Notes: generated by a model from the sequence alone, not told the origin. A stretch of 64,000 bases of DNA from Bacteroidales bacterium (GCA_017466405.1 JAFTUF010000030.1:62001-126000), one strand, 5' to 3'. Positions 35,061 through 43,566 are shown, counted from the stretch's first letter. Program-made: numbers and translations.

Positions 35061-35115
35061 TAGAGACGTATCAACAACACCAATGAAAATTAACAATATG
35101 TTGTTGCTGCGTCTC
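35061..35115. repeat. F2 hairpin repeat, copy c
   Basis: gagacgtatcaacaac pairs with gttgttgctgcgtctc except for one mismatch and one wobble; the loop contains attaacaatat. Confidence 0.8.
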
Positions 35116-35126
35116 CTCGTCTTTGA

Positions 35127-35169
35127 CGACAACAGTCAACAATCAACGGACAACAGACATTGTCCACGG
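35127..35169 (-). repeat. F1 repeat upstream of ltaE
   Basis: Gene-strand order GTGGACAATG then TCTGTTGTCCGTTGATTG; oriented toward ltaE but about 360 bp from its start. Confidence 0.55.
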
Positions 35170-35371
35170 AAGGTGTTTTTGTGTTGTAATTCATTCCCAT
35201 ATATTATTGAGAGCCACGTCCGTACAAATTCTAAAATTCTAGAATTTTGAAATTTTAAAAATTTCTCCTCGCTCAATGTATTCCGTGTCGCTTGCTTCGT
35301 TCGTCCCTCACTACGCCGCTCACTACATTCATTGAGCTCGGTTTTTTTAGCTTAGTACAAAATGATGAATG

Positions 35372-37747
35372 TTATTGTAGCTCCTGTAAGGCAAGGCGAA
35401 AACCGTAGTGGTTGAGCCTGCTGGCGGGATCGTTGAGGTTACGATCCGACACTCGACAGAACCATGCGTTGTAGTACCAGCCGCCGCCACGAAGAACGCG
35501 GTAAGAGCCTGAAGATGGTCCTGTTGGATTGGTCTGTGAACTGCTGCTGTAATCTCCATACCAGTCCTGACACCATTCCCATACATTTCCACTCATATCA
35601 TATATTCCTAATTCGTTTGCCTGTTTTGTCTTTACATCATGTGTTCGCGAACTGCTATTATTAGTGTACCAAGCAACATTGCCTATACTATTGCTACCGC
35701 TGTATTTGTAACCTTTGGATTTGTTTCCTCCTCGTGCTGCATATTCCCATTCAGCTTCAGTTGGGAGTCGAAAGTTCTTGCCTGTGAGTTGGTTTAACTT
35801 CTTTACAAACTCTTGGCAATCGTTCCATGAAACACTCTCAACTGGCCTTTGAGAACCTTTGAAGGAACTTGGGTTACTGCCCATAACAGCTTCCCAAAGT
35901 TCTTGTGTCACCTCAGTCTCGCCAATGTAGTAGTCTGAAAGAGTAACTGAATGAACCGGTTTTTCATCACCATAAGCATCACTGTCATAGTTATCTCTTT
36001 TTGTTTTTTTACCTTGTGCTCCCATTTGGAAAGTGCCGCCTTCAACTTTTATCATAGTGAAGGTAACGCCTTTTACGGTAAAGGTTTCGTTAGACGAAAA
36101 CGTCAAAACATATTCGCCAGAAGACACAGATTGAGACACTTCTATATTCTTGCTCACCGTCTTGCCATCTCTTTCGGCTTTTATTTCATGAGAGCCAAAG
36201 GAAAGATTGGAAGTAATTGGAGACATGCCTACATAATTTCCATCAACAAAAATTCTGTCGCCAGATTTGTCGGTCTTTATAGTTATTTCCTTTCCTGTTT
36301 GAAGTTTTTCATTGATATTTAAGGTCTCTCCTTCTTTTATTGTAATGGTTTTTGTTATCGAGGCACAGCCTTGTTTCTCAAGTTTCAGTTCGTGTGTTCC
36401 TATGATAATTTCGTTAATGTAGTTAGGAGTCTCGCCATAATGTTTTCCATCTATATATATTGTCGCTCCCATAGGCGAGCTGTTAACATCAACGCTTCCG
36501 TTTATAGGTTTTGGCGCGTCTAAGGTGATGGTCTTTGTCTCGCCCAAGACTAATTCCAAAGTTTTAACCGTTGGTTTATGGTTAGCTTTTCTCGCCTCGA
36601 AGTTATGAAGTCCATCAGATAGTCTTCCAGTCCATTTACCCTTGCCTTTATATTCTTCATCAACGTAAATGTCAGAGTCAGAGCCGGCATTTATCGTCAC
36701 ACTTACGAAGTTCGCTGTCATGTTAAGAGATGCATTTGCAGTCTGTCCGTCGCTAACTGTAAATGCCTGCTCTTTCATCTTATACATTTCCTTCATAACT
36801 CTCACGGTATGAGTTCCGCTCGCGAGTTTATCTGTCTTTATCGGAGAGACACCAATATATTCGCCATCAACAAATACCTTCGCGCCTTGTTCCGGTGAAG
36901 TCGTCACATTGATATATCCGAAGTTGGGACGCAGCGTCTTGTTAATCGTGGTTCTTTCATTTACTGTCACACTGCCGCTTTCTACATGATAAAGTTTACA
37001 CTCTATCTTATACGTATGCGTACTTCCTATGTTAACTGATTTAGAAGCTTCGCCGGTGTTTATAGGTTCATCGTCAATATAAATCATAGCGTCTGGCTGG
37101 TCTGCCTTAACTATAAGATATGTCTTTTGAGAACTTATGGTCTGTAAGGTTTCGTTAAGTTTCAAGGTCTCGCCTTTCACTATGTTAATGGTTTTTGTCA
37201 GCGTCACATAGCCTTGTTTTTCAAGTTTCAAAGTATGGGAGCCTTCTGCGAGGTCTGTAATAACTGTTGTTGTTTTGCCGTAATGTTTTCCACCAACATA
37301 AACGTCTGCCTCATCAGGTTCACTGCTTATAGCGAGGAAACCATACTCTGGTTCTATCTGTGTACGCTGCACAACCATCTCGTAGCCGCAGTAGTCTTTA
37401 AGAGTCTCTGGCAACCAATATTCCGTCTTGCCGTAGTCGGGATGATGAATCTCAATGAAAGTCGCTGATTTAGCCGTGATATAAAGATATATTTCTGAAG
37501 GTTCAAATTGCACGTCGAAATAGGTGGCGAGGTTTCCCTTAAAGGTAATACGACGTCTCTCTTCTGCTGTGATATTTTCGGTAGAAATCTTTATCAACGC
37601 CATCGGAACGTCGTTAACATCTATGTGGTCTTCCTTATCCATCATCACATATCCATCGATTTTATGAAAAGAACCTTCCTTAACTTGAATCTGTGCAAAC
37701 GAACTCAACGATATAAATATCAATAATAACAGCAAAAACTTCTTCAT
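35372..37747 (-). CDS. PEGA-repeat protein with C-terminal formylglycine-generating-enzyme (SUMF1/C-lectin) domain
   Basis: 791 residues from MKKFLLLLLIF. Signal peptide; N-terminal unknown domain (to about residue 130); six PEGA-like repeats of about 65-70 residues (about 134-550; recognisable cores ADVYVGGKHYGKT, AKVFVDGEYIGVSP, ATIYIDGKHYGETP, DRIFVDGNYVGMSP); then an FGE-sulfatase domain from about 552 (GGTFQMGAQG, GETEVTQELWEAVMG, FRLPTEAEWEYAARGG, YDMSGNVWEWCQDWYG). The C-terminal 45 residues, RVLRGGGWYYNAWFCRVSD then RNLNDPASRLNHYGFRLA, look like the variable region of a DGR target. It would be secreted or surface-exposed with a binding rather than catalytic role; no iron or copper ligand pair is evident. 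No reverse transcriptase is in the window. Confidence 0.88.
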   Translation of the reverse strand: MKKFLLLLLIFISLSSFAQIQVKEGSFHKIDGYVMMDKEDHIDVNDVPMALIKISTENITAEERRRITFKGNLATYFDVQFEPSEIYLYITAKSATFIEIHHPDYGKTEYWLPETLKDYCGYEMVVQRTQIEPEYGFLAISSEPDEADVYVGGKHYGKTTTVITDLAEGSHTLKLEKQGYVTLTKTINIVKGETLKLNETLQTISSQKTYLIVKADQPDAMIYIDDEPINTGEASKSVNIGSTHTYKIECKLYHVESGSVTVNERTTINKTLRPNFGYINVTTSPEQGAKVFVDGEYIGVSPIKTDKLASGTHTVRVMKEMYKMKEQAFTVSDGQTANASLNMTANFVSVTINAGSDSDIYVDEEYKGKGKWTGRLSDGLHNFEARKANHKPTVKTLELVLGETKTITLDAPKPINGSVDVNSSPMGATIYIDGKHYGETPNYINEIIIGTHELKLEKQGCASITKTITIKEGETLNINEKLQTGKEITIKTDKSGDRIFVDGNYVGMSPITSNLSFGSHEIKAERDGKTVSKNIEVSQSVSSGEYVLTFSSNETFTVKGVTFTMIKVEGGTFQMGAQGKKTKRDNYDSDAYGDEKPVHSVTLSDYYIGETEVTQELWEAVMGSNPSSFKGSQRPVESVSWNDCQEFVKKLNQLTGKNFRLPTEAEWEYAARGGNKSKGYKYSGSNSIGNVAWYTNNSSSRTHDVKTKQANELGIYDMSGNVWEWCQDWYGDYSSSSQTNPTGPSSGSYRVLRGGGWYYNAWFCRVSDRNLNDPASRLNHYGFRLALQELQ
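35380..35500 (-). other. Putative DGR-type variable region
   Basis: Across the C-lectin binding loops, the positions where a DGR template typically has AAC codons are filled here by NNC/NNT codons: tac tac aac, ttc, gat, ctc aac gat, gcc agc, ctc aac cac tac. That is what adenine-directed mutagenesis of an AAC-rich template would leave. The template and reverse transcriptase, if any, lie elsewhere. Confidence 0.45.
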
Positions 37748-38055
37748 AAAAATATTTGATTTAGAGTTCACAAAGATAGGGAAAAAGTCGAAAGACGAAA
37801 GATAAAAAACGAAAGAATTTTGCAGCGGCGGAAATCCCGTACGGACGTGGCTTGCCGCGTCCCTACGCGCCTACACTTTCAATTTTCAGACGTGTCAATC
37901 ACATTCTTGTTTATTTTTCATTGTTCAGACGCATCAACATTAATACGTCTCAACAATAACAATTGTCATAAAGAAAAAGCCGCATCAACATTCTTTTATT
38001 TTCATAGGCATTGTTGATACGGCTCTACCAAATTTCAATTTTCAATTTTCAACTT
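37748..38055. repeat. Repeat-filled gap between PEGA/FGE and symporter genes
   Basis: Contains an F4 variant palindrome (ggacgtggc-tt-gccgcgtcc, 37841-37861), degenerate F2 arms (37888-37954), a good F2 copy with altered outer arms (37978-38028) and F3 words (38033-38066) that carry the symporter stop. No gene seen. Confidence 0.7.
37978..38028. repeat. F2 hairpin repeat, copy e (GCCG arms)
   Basis: agccgcatcaaca opposite tgttgatacggct with one mismatch; both outer arms changed from GAGACG/CGTCTC to AGCCG/CGGCT, i.e. a compensatory change. Confidence 0.7.
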
Positions 38056-39546
38056 TCAACTTTCAATTCTCCGCGCTCCCATCAAACAGCAAATCACTCC
38101 TACTCCTAAACCTACAAAGATTCCATCGACAGGGAGTTTTAAAATTTGTGTGATGATAAGCGCAGCAGTTCCAGCAATGATGGAAATTAAAATCCATTGC
38201 GATTTAATTTTTCTTGAGAAAAACAACGCCAATGTCAAAGGGATGAACACCGCCGTAGCACGGAGTCCCATCGACAGGAATCCTAAGTCGTTGATGAACG
38301 AGCCTGAGAACGTTGCTGCGAAAACCACAGACAACAATAAAATCCCGACTATCGTCATTCTCGAGACTCTCAGATTTCTTGAAGATTCGTTTAAAGAAGG
38401 ATTTATCTTTGTAAACACGTCACGCACAAGAATCGTCGATGCTCCGAGAGTAAGTCCCGAACCACCTATTATTATAGTAATCAATAATGTTCCGAGTACG
38501 ATACCACCGAGAAACTCAGGGATATGATGCGTTATGAAAAGAGGAAACGCCTGAGCCGTCGTCGCCATAACGCCTACTTTTTCAGGCAGCGTTGCTCCGA
38601 CGGCAGCAAGAGCCGACATCTCTTCCATTGTAACGTAATGACCTCTCATATAAAGACCTATCAGCACGCAAGCCGCTCCAATAGGTATCGTCAGCACAGC
38701 AGAAATCATCGCACCTTTACGAGCAACGCTGTCGGTCTTGGCTGCCCAAATACCTTGAGCGTAGCTCTGCGTAGCCAAAATGCCGAGTATCACAGAAAGA
38801 CACGAGCCTATATCTTTGCCTGCTCCACGCGACAATAAATTATTATAACGTTCTTGTACAAAATCTTCAGACGCACGTCCGTGTGTTACTACGAGAGTTT
38901 GCATCATCTCCTCTATGGAAGTCATAAGTCCATGATAGCCATCGGTAAGAGAAAGAACTATAACACCTCCTGCAAGTGAAGATACGCATAAAAGTACAAG
39001 TTTCACAATCCCGCCAATACCGGCGCTCCACAAGCCGCCGAAGACGACATACGCCATCATTATCAAGCACGACAATGCGGCGGCAAGATAAAATTTAATC
39101 GGAAAGAGCGTCATCAAAAGCGCTGACGCTGAAAGTATCTGCGCCACCACACTGACAAACATTCCAATAGAGCACAAGACAGATCCTAAGACCTCTGCTT
39201 TCTTTCCGTATTCTTTAGAAACGACTTCTAGGAGCGTCGAGCATCCGCTTCTTCTCAAAGGAATTACATACCCTATCGCTAAAAAAACGCATCCTAGTGC
39301 CGCGCCGAGAGTAAACCACCAAGCCGACAATCCGTATGTGAAAGCGAGCTGCGCCGTTCCGACAGTCGATTGTCCGCCAATCAAAGTTCCCATAATGGTG
39401 CCGCAGACGACCCAAGTACCCGCTTTACCACCCGCGTGCGAGAAGTCGGCAGCTGTCTTCACTTTCCTCGACGACAAAATTCCCACTACTTCTATCAAGA
39501 CGACAGACAAAATGATTCCTAATATGTGATATAAAGAAACTTCCAT
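38056..39546 (-). CDS. Sodium:solute symporter (SSS family)
   Basis: 496 residues, about 13 membrane helices with the LeuT-like SSS pattern: GTIMGTLIGGQSTVGTAQLA in the first core helix region and AAALSCLIMMAYVVFGGLWS. It couples Na+ to uptake of an organic solute; substrate unknown. The C-terminal ARRIES and TGA stop are repeat-derived (F3). The YgjP-like gene starts upstream with only 4 bp between the genes, so they form an operon. Confidence 0.92.
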   Translation of the reverse strand: MEVSLYHILGIILSVVLIEVVGILSSRKVKTAADFSHAGGKAGTWVVCGTIMGTLIGGQSTVGTAQLAFTYGLSAWWFTLGAALGCVFLAIGYVIPLRRSGCSTLLEVVSKEYGKKAEVLGSVLCSIGMFVSVVAQILSASALLMTLFPIKFYLAAALSCLIMMAYVVFGGLWSAGIGGIVKLVLLCVSSLAGGVIVLSLTDGYHGLMTSIEEMMQTLVVTHGRASEDFVQERYNNLLSRGAGKDIGSCLSVILGILATQSYAQGIWAAKTDSVARKGAMISAVLTIPIGAACVLIGLYMRGHYVTMEEMSALAAVGATLPEKVGVMATTAQAFPLFITHHIPEFLGGIVLGTLLITIIIGGSGLTLGASTILVRDVFTKINPSLNESSRNLRVSRMTIVGILLLSVVFAATFSGSFINDLGFLSMGLRATAVFIPLTLALFFSRKIKSQWILISIIAGTAALIITQILKLPVDGIFVGLGVGVICCLMGARRIES

Positions 39547-39550
39547 TTAA

Positions 39551-40243
39551 TTATAAGAATTTCAATTGCTTATCCCAAACCTTCCAGTCGGGCATCTCCG
39601 CAGTCATCAAGGCATAGAATTCTTTAGAGTGATTCATGTGAACAAGATGACATAGCTCATGTAAGATTACAGCTTTGATACAGCCTTCTGGAAGTTTTAT
39701 CAAATCTAAATTTAAATTAATACTTCCTTTCGAGGAACAACTTCCCCATCGTGTCTTCATCTTCTTTATCGTAAAAGATTTAGGAAAGACATTGTATTTC
39801 TCTATCTGTTTCATCAAAGGTTCTGCGCATCTCTTAAAAACCGTACGTGCTTGTTCAAAATACCAGCTATCGAGCAGAAACGAAATATCAACGGACGTAT
39901 GTGATACGTCCCTACAGTATATGTGAATAACGTCATTAATAAACGTAACTGAATTTCTCGTCGCAGCTTCAATTTTCAGTGGATATTGTTCTCCGAGGAA
40001 ATAATGCAGTTCGCCATCGACATATTTCTTAGGCTCGTGCGTTTTCTTTTCAGGAGCATCTAGACGATTGAATATCCATCTGTGATGTTTGACGAGAAAA
40101 GGTTCCACTTCATCAATATTATAAAGGAGAGGCACTTTCAATTCGATGCGTTTGTCGGGATGAATCTGAATGGCGACAGTTCTTCTCTGCGAGCGAACTA
40201 TCTCGCAGTTCAATGTTCTTCCTTTTATGATGAAAGTCTTCAT
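39551..40243 (-). CDS. YgjP-like (DUF45) zinc metallopeptidase
   Basis: 230 residues. The catalytic motif HELCHLVHMNHSKEF (HExxH plus downstream His) and TRWGSCSSKGSINLNLDL are diagnostic for the YgjP/M48-like DUF45 family. The N-terminal domain is beta-rich. A loop between the strand ending in VIHIY and the helix LLDSWYFEQA reads CRDVSHTSV, and this is encoded by an F4 palindromic repeat (39892-39917) in frame. The active site is unaffected. Cellular role of the family is poorly defined. Confidence 0.92.
   Translation of the reverse strand: MKTFIIKGRTLNCEIVRSQRRTVAIQIHPDKRIELKVPLLYNIDEVEPFLVKHHRWIFNRLDAPEKKTHEPKKYVDGELHYFLGEQYPLKIEAATRNSVTFINDVIHIYCRDVSHTSVDISFLLDSWYFEQARTVFKRCAEPLMKQIEKYNVFPKSFTIKKMKTRWGSCSSKGSINLNLDLIKLPEGCIKAVILHELCHLVHMNHSKEFYALMTAEMPDWKVWDKQLKFL
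39892..39917 (-). repeat. F4 palindrome inserted in frame in the YgjP-like gene
   Basis: On the gene strand tgtagggacgtatcacatac then gtcc: the same unit as the intergenic copies at 33016-33039 and 48948-48970 (one or two changes). The stem ggacgtat/atacgtcc is intact. Confidence 0.85.
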
Positions 40244-40375
40244 TTTAGTTTAGTTGAAAATTGAAAACTGAAAGTTGAAAGTTTATATGTTAAAATTATA
40301 AAAAAATATTCGTGTTTAATTCGTGTATATTCGTTGACAAAAATAAAAAATCCATTCGTGGACAGAAACAAAAAA

Positions 40376-40397
40376 AAGGGTTTCAAATGAAACCCTT
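40376..40397 (-). terminator. Terminator of tRNA-Lys
   Basis: aagggtttca (40376-40385) pairs with tgaaaccctt (40388-40397); on the minus strand followed by seven T, 6 nt beyond the tRNA CCA end. Confidence 0.88.
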
Positions 40398-40402
40398 AGT
40401 TT

Positions 40403-40478
40403 TGGTGACCCGCCTGAGGCTCGAACTCAGGACCCCCACATTAAAAGTGTGATGCTCTACCTACTGAGCTAGCGAGTC
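40403..40478 (-). tRNA. tRNA-Lys(TTT)
   Basis: 76-nt cloverleaf on the minus strand: acceptor GACTCGC/GCGGGTC, D arm with AGCTCAGTAGG, anticodon arm ACACTTTTAATGT with anticodon TTT and A37, T arm CTGAGTTCGAGCCTCAG, encoded CCA. A37 is the t6A position, and tsaC, needed for that modification, is the next gene upstream. Confidence 0.96.
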
Positions 40479-40497
40479 ATCCTCTTGTTTGCGAGTG

Positions 40498-40528
40498 CAA
40501 AGGTACAACATTTTTTAACACTTCCAAC
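40498..40528 (-). promoter_or_regulatory. Promoter of tRNA-Lys
   Basis: Minus strand GTTG (40525-40528), 19-nt spacer, TACCTTTG (40498-40505). Box pair resembles that of rpsA. Confidence 0.7.
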
Positions 40529-40558
40529 ATTTTTTCAAAAAAAATTAAAAAAAATTTT

Positions 40559-41170
40559 TCAATCCAAAATTCCTTTTCCCTCGCGAATTATAATTATTTC
40601 ATTTTCAGTACAATCAACAATAGTGCTTTCTTCTTTATCTCCGAAACCGCCGTCTATAATTATATCAACTTTGTCTTTATAAACCTCATTTATTTCCTCT
40701 GGATCGGTCATAAATCCCGAAATTTCGTCCTCATCTACGATAGAAGTCGTCAAAATAGGACATCCGAGTTCACGAACTATGTTAGTAATTATAGGTTGGT
40801 CCGGAATACGAATACCTATAGTTTTTTTATTATTCTTAAAAAGTTTCGGTACATTATTATTAGCTTCGACGATAAAAGTGAAAGGACCAGGAAGGTTTCG
40901 TTTCATCATTTTGAAGACGTCATTATTAATAGGTCTCGTAAAATCCGACAGCATACTTAGGTCGTGAAATATGAAAGAGAAGTTAGCTTTCTCCTTCTTT
41001 ATGCCTTTGATTCTTGCAATACGTTCGAGAGCTTTGTTGCTATTAATACTACAACCAATACCGTAAATAGTATCTGTCGGGAATATAATCACGCCGTCGT
41101 TTTCAAGACACTCAAGTATCATCTTTATATAACGAGGATTGGGATTTTCGGGATATAGTTTAAGAAACAT
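40559..41170 (-). CDS. tsaC: L-threonylcarbamoyladenylate synthase (TsaC/YrdC/Sua5)
   Basis: 203 residues. Characteristic YrdC fold motifs: IIFPTDTIYGIGCSIN, ARIKGIKKEKANFSFIF (substrate-binding Lys/Arg), LPGPFTFIVEA and IGIRIPDQPI. It makes threonylcarbamoyl-AMP for t6A. The Sua5 C-terminal domain is absent. TsaE is encoded at 21940. Its promoter uses a GTTG from an F1 repeat. Confidence 0.95.
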   Translation of the reverse strand: MFLKLYPENPNPRYIKMILECLENDGVIIFPTDTIYGIGCSINSNKALERIARIKGIKKEKANFSFIFHDLSMLSDFTRPINNDVFKMMKRNLPGPFTFIVEANNNVPKLFKNNKKTIGIRIPDQPIITNIVRELGCPILTTSIVDEDEISGFMTDPEEINEVYKDKVDIIIDGGFGDKEESTIVDCTENEIIIIREGKGILD

Positions 41171-41192
41171 AACATTACATTATTTAAAGGTG

Positions 41193-41224
41193 CAAATATA
41201 ATATTTTTCAAGTCAACAGACAAC
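41193..41224 (-). promoter_or_regulatory. Promoter of tsaC (borrowing F1 sequence)
   Basis: TATATTTG (41193-41200), exact 20-nt spacer, GTTG (41221-41224). The GTTG is inside the F1 repeat at 41211-41253. Confidence 0.6.
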
Positions 41225-41253
41225 AGACAACGGACAACAGATTTTGTTCACGA
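41211..41253 (-). repeat. F1 repeat upstream of tsaC
   Basis: Gene strand GTGAACAAAATCTG, TTGTCCGTTGTCTG, TTGTCTGTTGAC. The GGACAA arm is mutated to GAACAA, so pairing with TTGTCC has one mismatch. Confidence 0.65.
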
Positions 41254-41324
41254 CATAATTATTTCTAATCTGAATGTCCTGATATTATGAGTTTCTGAAT
41301 TTCTGAGATTTATATAAAAAAACT

Positions 41325-41356
41325 GTTGTTTATTCAAGAAAAAAATATTACCTTTG
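41325..41356 (+). promoter_or_regulatory. Promoter of rpsA
   Basis: GTTG (41325-41328), 20-nt spacer, TACCTTTG (41349-41356). The resulting leader is about 130 nt, long enough for the S1 autoregulation known in other bacteria; no specific structure was identified. Confidence 0.7.
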
Positions 41357-41490
41357 CACACGTTTTCAGATTCATTCCGAAATTGATTTAAGCAATTAGA
41401 TATCAATAATTTGAAACAGAGTAATAAGTTTAACAATCCTTAACGCTTATTCGGAATAGTTGTTAAGTACAAATTAAAATCATTTAATAA

Positions 41491-43347
41491 ATGAGCGAAA
41501 ATCAAAACATCATCAACGAAAACGTTGTTGAAAAAGCAGAAAAACAAGTAAGAGTAAAACCAACTCCAGATGCAAACTTCGATTGGAGCAGCGATCACAA
41601 AAAATTTGACAACTACAAGTCAGAAGAACGCAAGCAATTAGAAGCAATGTACGAAAAGACAATGAGTCAAATTGCTGACCATGAAGTCGTTGAAGGTACA
41701 GTTGTTGGTAAGACATCACGTGAAGTTGTTGTCAACATCGGATTCAAATCAGATGGTGTTATCCCAGTAGCAGAATTCCGTCACAATCCTAACTTAAAAG
41801 TTGGTGACAAGATCGAAGTTTACGTAGAAAACCAAGAAGGCATCAATGGCCAATTAGTTTTATCACACAAAAAAGCTCGCATCTTGAAATCATGGGATCG
41901 CGTTAACGAAGCTTTCGACAAACAAGAAATCGTTCAAGGTTATGTTAAGAGCCGCACAAAAGGTGGCTTAATCGTCGATGTATTCGGAATCGAAGCATTC
42001 TTGCCAGGTTCACAAATCGATGTTAAACCTATCCGCGACTATGACGTATTCGTTGACAGCATCATGGAATTCAAAGTTGTTAAAATCAACCAAGAATACA
42101 AAAACGTCGTTGTTTCACACAAAGCTCTTATCGAAGATGAAATCGAACAACAAAAGATGGAAATCATCGGTAAACTTGAAAAAGGTCAAGTTCTCGAAGG
42201 CATCGTGAAGAACATCACTTCATACGGTGTATTCATCGACCTCGGTGGCGTTGATGGTTTGATCCACATCACAGACCTCTCATGGGGCCGCATCAACCAC
42301 CCAGAAGAAATCGTTAAACTCGACGAACAAATCAAAGTCGTTATCCTCGACTTCGACGATAACAAGAAACGTATCGCTCTCGGTTTGAAACAACTCACTC
42401 CTCACCCATGGGACGCTTTAGATCCTAACCTCAACGTTGGTGACGTTGTAAGCGGTAAAGTTGTTGTCATCGCTGACTACGGCGCATTCATCGAAATCGC
42501 TCCTGGCGTAGAAGGTTTAATCCACGTTTCAGAAATGTCATGGTCACAACACTTACGTACAGCTCAAGACTTCTTGAAGATCGGTGACGACGTACAAGCT
42601 AAGATTTTGACATTAGACCGCGAAGAACGCAAAATGTCTTTGGGCATGAAACAACTCATCCCAGATCCATGGGCAAACATCAAAGAACGTTACGCTATCG
42701 GTTCAAAACAAACTGCTACAGTTCGTAACTTCACTAACTTCGGTATCTTCGTAGAAATCGAAGAAGGCGTTGATGGCTTGATCCACATCTCAGACCTCAG
42801 CTGGTCAAAGAAAATCAAACATCCAGCAGAATTCACAAAGATCGGTGATACTATCGAAGTAGTCGTTCTCGACGTCGATGAAGAAAACCGCCGCCTCAGC
42901 TTAGGCCACAAACAACTTGAAGAAAACCCATGGGATGTTTTCGAAAGCATCTTCACAGTAGGTTCAATTCAACAAGGTACAATCATCAGCTCAAGCGATA
43001 AAGGTGTTGTAGTTTCATTACCTTACGGCGTTGAAGGTTTCTGTCCAAACCGTCACCTCAAGAAAGAAGACGGCTCAAATGCTAAGATGGACGAAACAAT
43101 CGACTTCAAAGTTATCGAATTCTCAAAAGAAAACAAGAAGATCATCCTCTCCCATTCACGTATTTGGGAAGACAAAGTAGTTGCTGACCGCGAAGTTGAA
43201 ACAGAAGCTAAAGAAAAAGCTGCAAAATCAACAAAACGCACTGTAAAACAAATCAACGACAATGTTGAACGCACTACTTTAGGCGACTTAGACGTTTTCG
43301 CAGAATTGAAAGAAAAAATGGAAGCTCAAGAAGCTAAAGGTGAATAA
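41491..43347 (+). CDS. rpsA: 30S ribosomal protein S1
   Basis: 618 residues, six S1/OB-fold repeats; repeats 3-5 are clearest (GVFIDLGGVDGLIHITDLSW, GAFIEIAPGVEGLIHVSEMS, GIFVEIEEGVDGLIHISDLS), each followed by a GLKQL/GMKQL/GHKQL-type linker. Bacteroidetes-type lysine/glutamate-rich N- and C-terminal extensions are present. S1 binds mRNA at the 30S platform. Codon choice is strongly biased, as expected for high expression. Own promoter and terminator. Confidence 0.97.
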   Translation: MSENQNIINENVVEKAEKQVRVKPTPDANFDWSSDHKKFDNYKSEERKQLEAMYEKTMSQIADHEVVEGTVVGKTSREVVVNIGFKSDGVIPVAEFRHNPNLKVGDKIEVYVENQEGINGQLVLSHKKARILKSWDRVNEAFDKQEIVQGYVKSRTKGGLIVDVFGIEAFLPGSQIDVKPIRDYDVFVDSIMEFKVVKINQEYKNVVVSHKALIEDEIEQQKMEIIGKLEKGQVLEGIVKNITSYGVFIDLGGVDGLIHITDLSWGRINHPEEIVKLDEQIKVVILDFDDNKKRIALGLKQLTPHPWDALDPNLNVGDVVSGKVVVIADYGAFIEIAPGVEGLIHVSEMSWSQHLRTAQDFLKIGDDVQAKILTLDREERKMSLGMKQLIPDPWANIKERYAIGSKQTATVRNFTNFGIFVEIEEGVDGLIHISDLSWSKKIKHPAEFTKIGDTIEVVVLDVDEENRRLSLGHKQLEENPWDVFESIFTVGSIQQGTIISSSDKGVVVSLPYGVEGFCPNRHLKKEDGSNAKMDETIDFKVIEFSKENKKIILSHSRIWEDKVVADREVETEAKEKAAKSTKRTVKQINDNVERTTLGDLDVFAELKEKMEAQEAKGE

Positions 43348-43372
43348 TTAGAATAAATCACTTCATAAGTAG

Positions 43373-43407
43373 AAAGCCTCTGATATTATTTCGGAGGCTT
43401 TTTTATT
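43373..43407 (+). terminator. Terminator of rpsA
   Basis: aaagcctc (43373-43380) pairs with gaggcttt (43394-43401), followed by a T tract. Confidence 0.9.
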
Positions 43408-43418
43408 TAACATCTTCG

Positions 43419-43491
43419 AGCGGATAACGGGGTTCGAACCCGCGACCTGAAGCTTGGGAAGCTTCCGCTCTGCCAACTGAGCTATATCCGC
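43419..43491 (-). tRNA. tRNA-Gly(CCC)
   Basis: 73-nt cloverleaf on the minus strand: acceptor GCGGATA/TATCCGC, D arm AGCTCAGTTGGCAGAGC, anticodon arm GAAGCTTCCCAAGCTTC with CCC, T arm CGGGTTCGAACCCCG. CCA is not encoded, unlike the nearby tRNA-Lys. A TATTTTTG box lies at 43504-43511 (minus). Confidence 0.94.
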
Positions 43492-43558
43492 ATTCTACGT
43501 CAGCAAAAATATGAATAATTTCGTTTCCTTTTCCATTTAGAAAACAGAAAAAAATCCT

Positions 43559-43566
43559 TACCTTTG
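43559..43566 (+). promoter_or_regulatory. -7 box of the GH29 gene
   Basis: TACCTTTG, 39 bp before the ATG; the -33 region is only a weak match. Confidence 0.5.

Larger units (their letters stand above)
34770..35371. repeat. Gene-free repeat region between ltaE and the PEGA/FGE gene
   Basis: In order: F7-like 'tgaaaatctgaaaaattgaaa' words split by variants (34840-34880), 'ctttgcgcctttgcgagaga'-type words (34925-35005), an F5 half copy (35013-35046), an F2 hairpin (35061-35115), an F1 copy (35127-35169), an F4 half (gccacgtccgtac, 35212-35225), and an imperfect hairpin cgctcaatgtatt/cattgagc (35269-35338) just downstream of the PEGA/FGE gene. No gene is seen. Confidence 0.65.

Noticed and set aside
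33741-35371. A DGR template repeat or reverse transcriptase near the PEGA/FGE gene
   Set aside because: No frame with reverse-transcriptase motifs and no second copy of the variable region was found in the window.
35372-37747. Catalytic formylglycine-generating sulfatase activator
   Set aside because: No sulfatase gene is near, the domain is fused to PEGA repeats, and the usual catalytic Cys pair is not apparent; a binding role is more likely.
41248-41436. A 62-residue minus-strand frame between tsaC and rpsA
   Set aside because: It covers the rpsA promoter and leader on the opposite strand and has no coding character.
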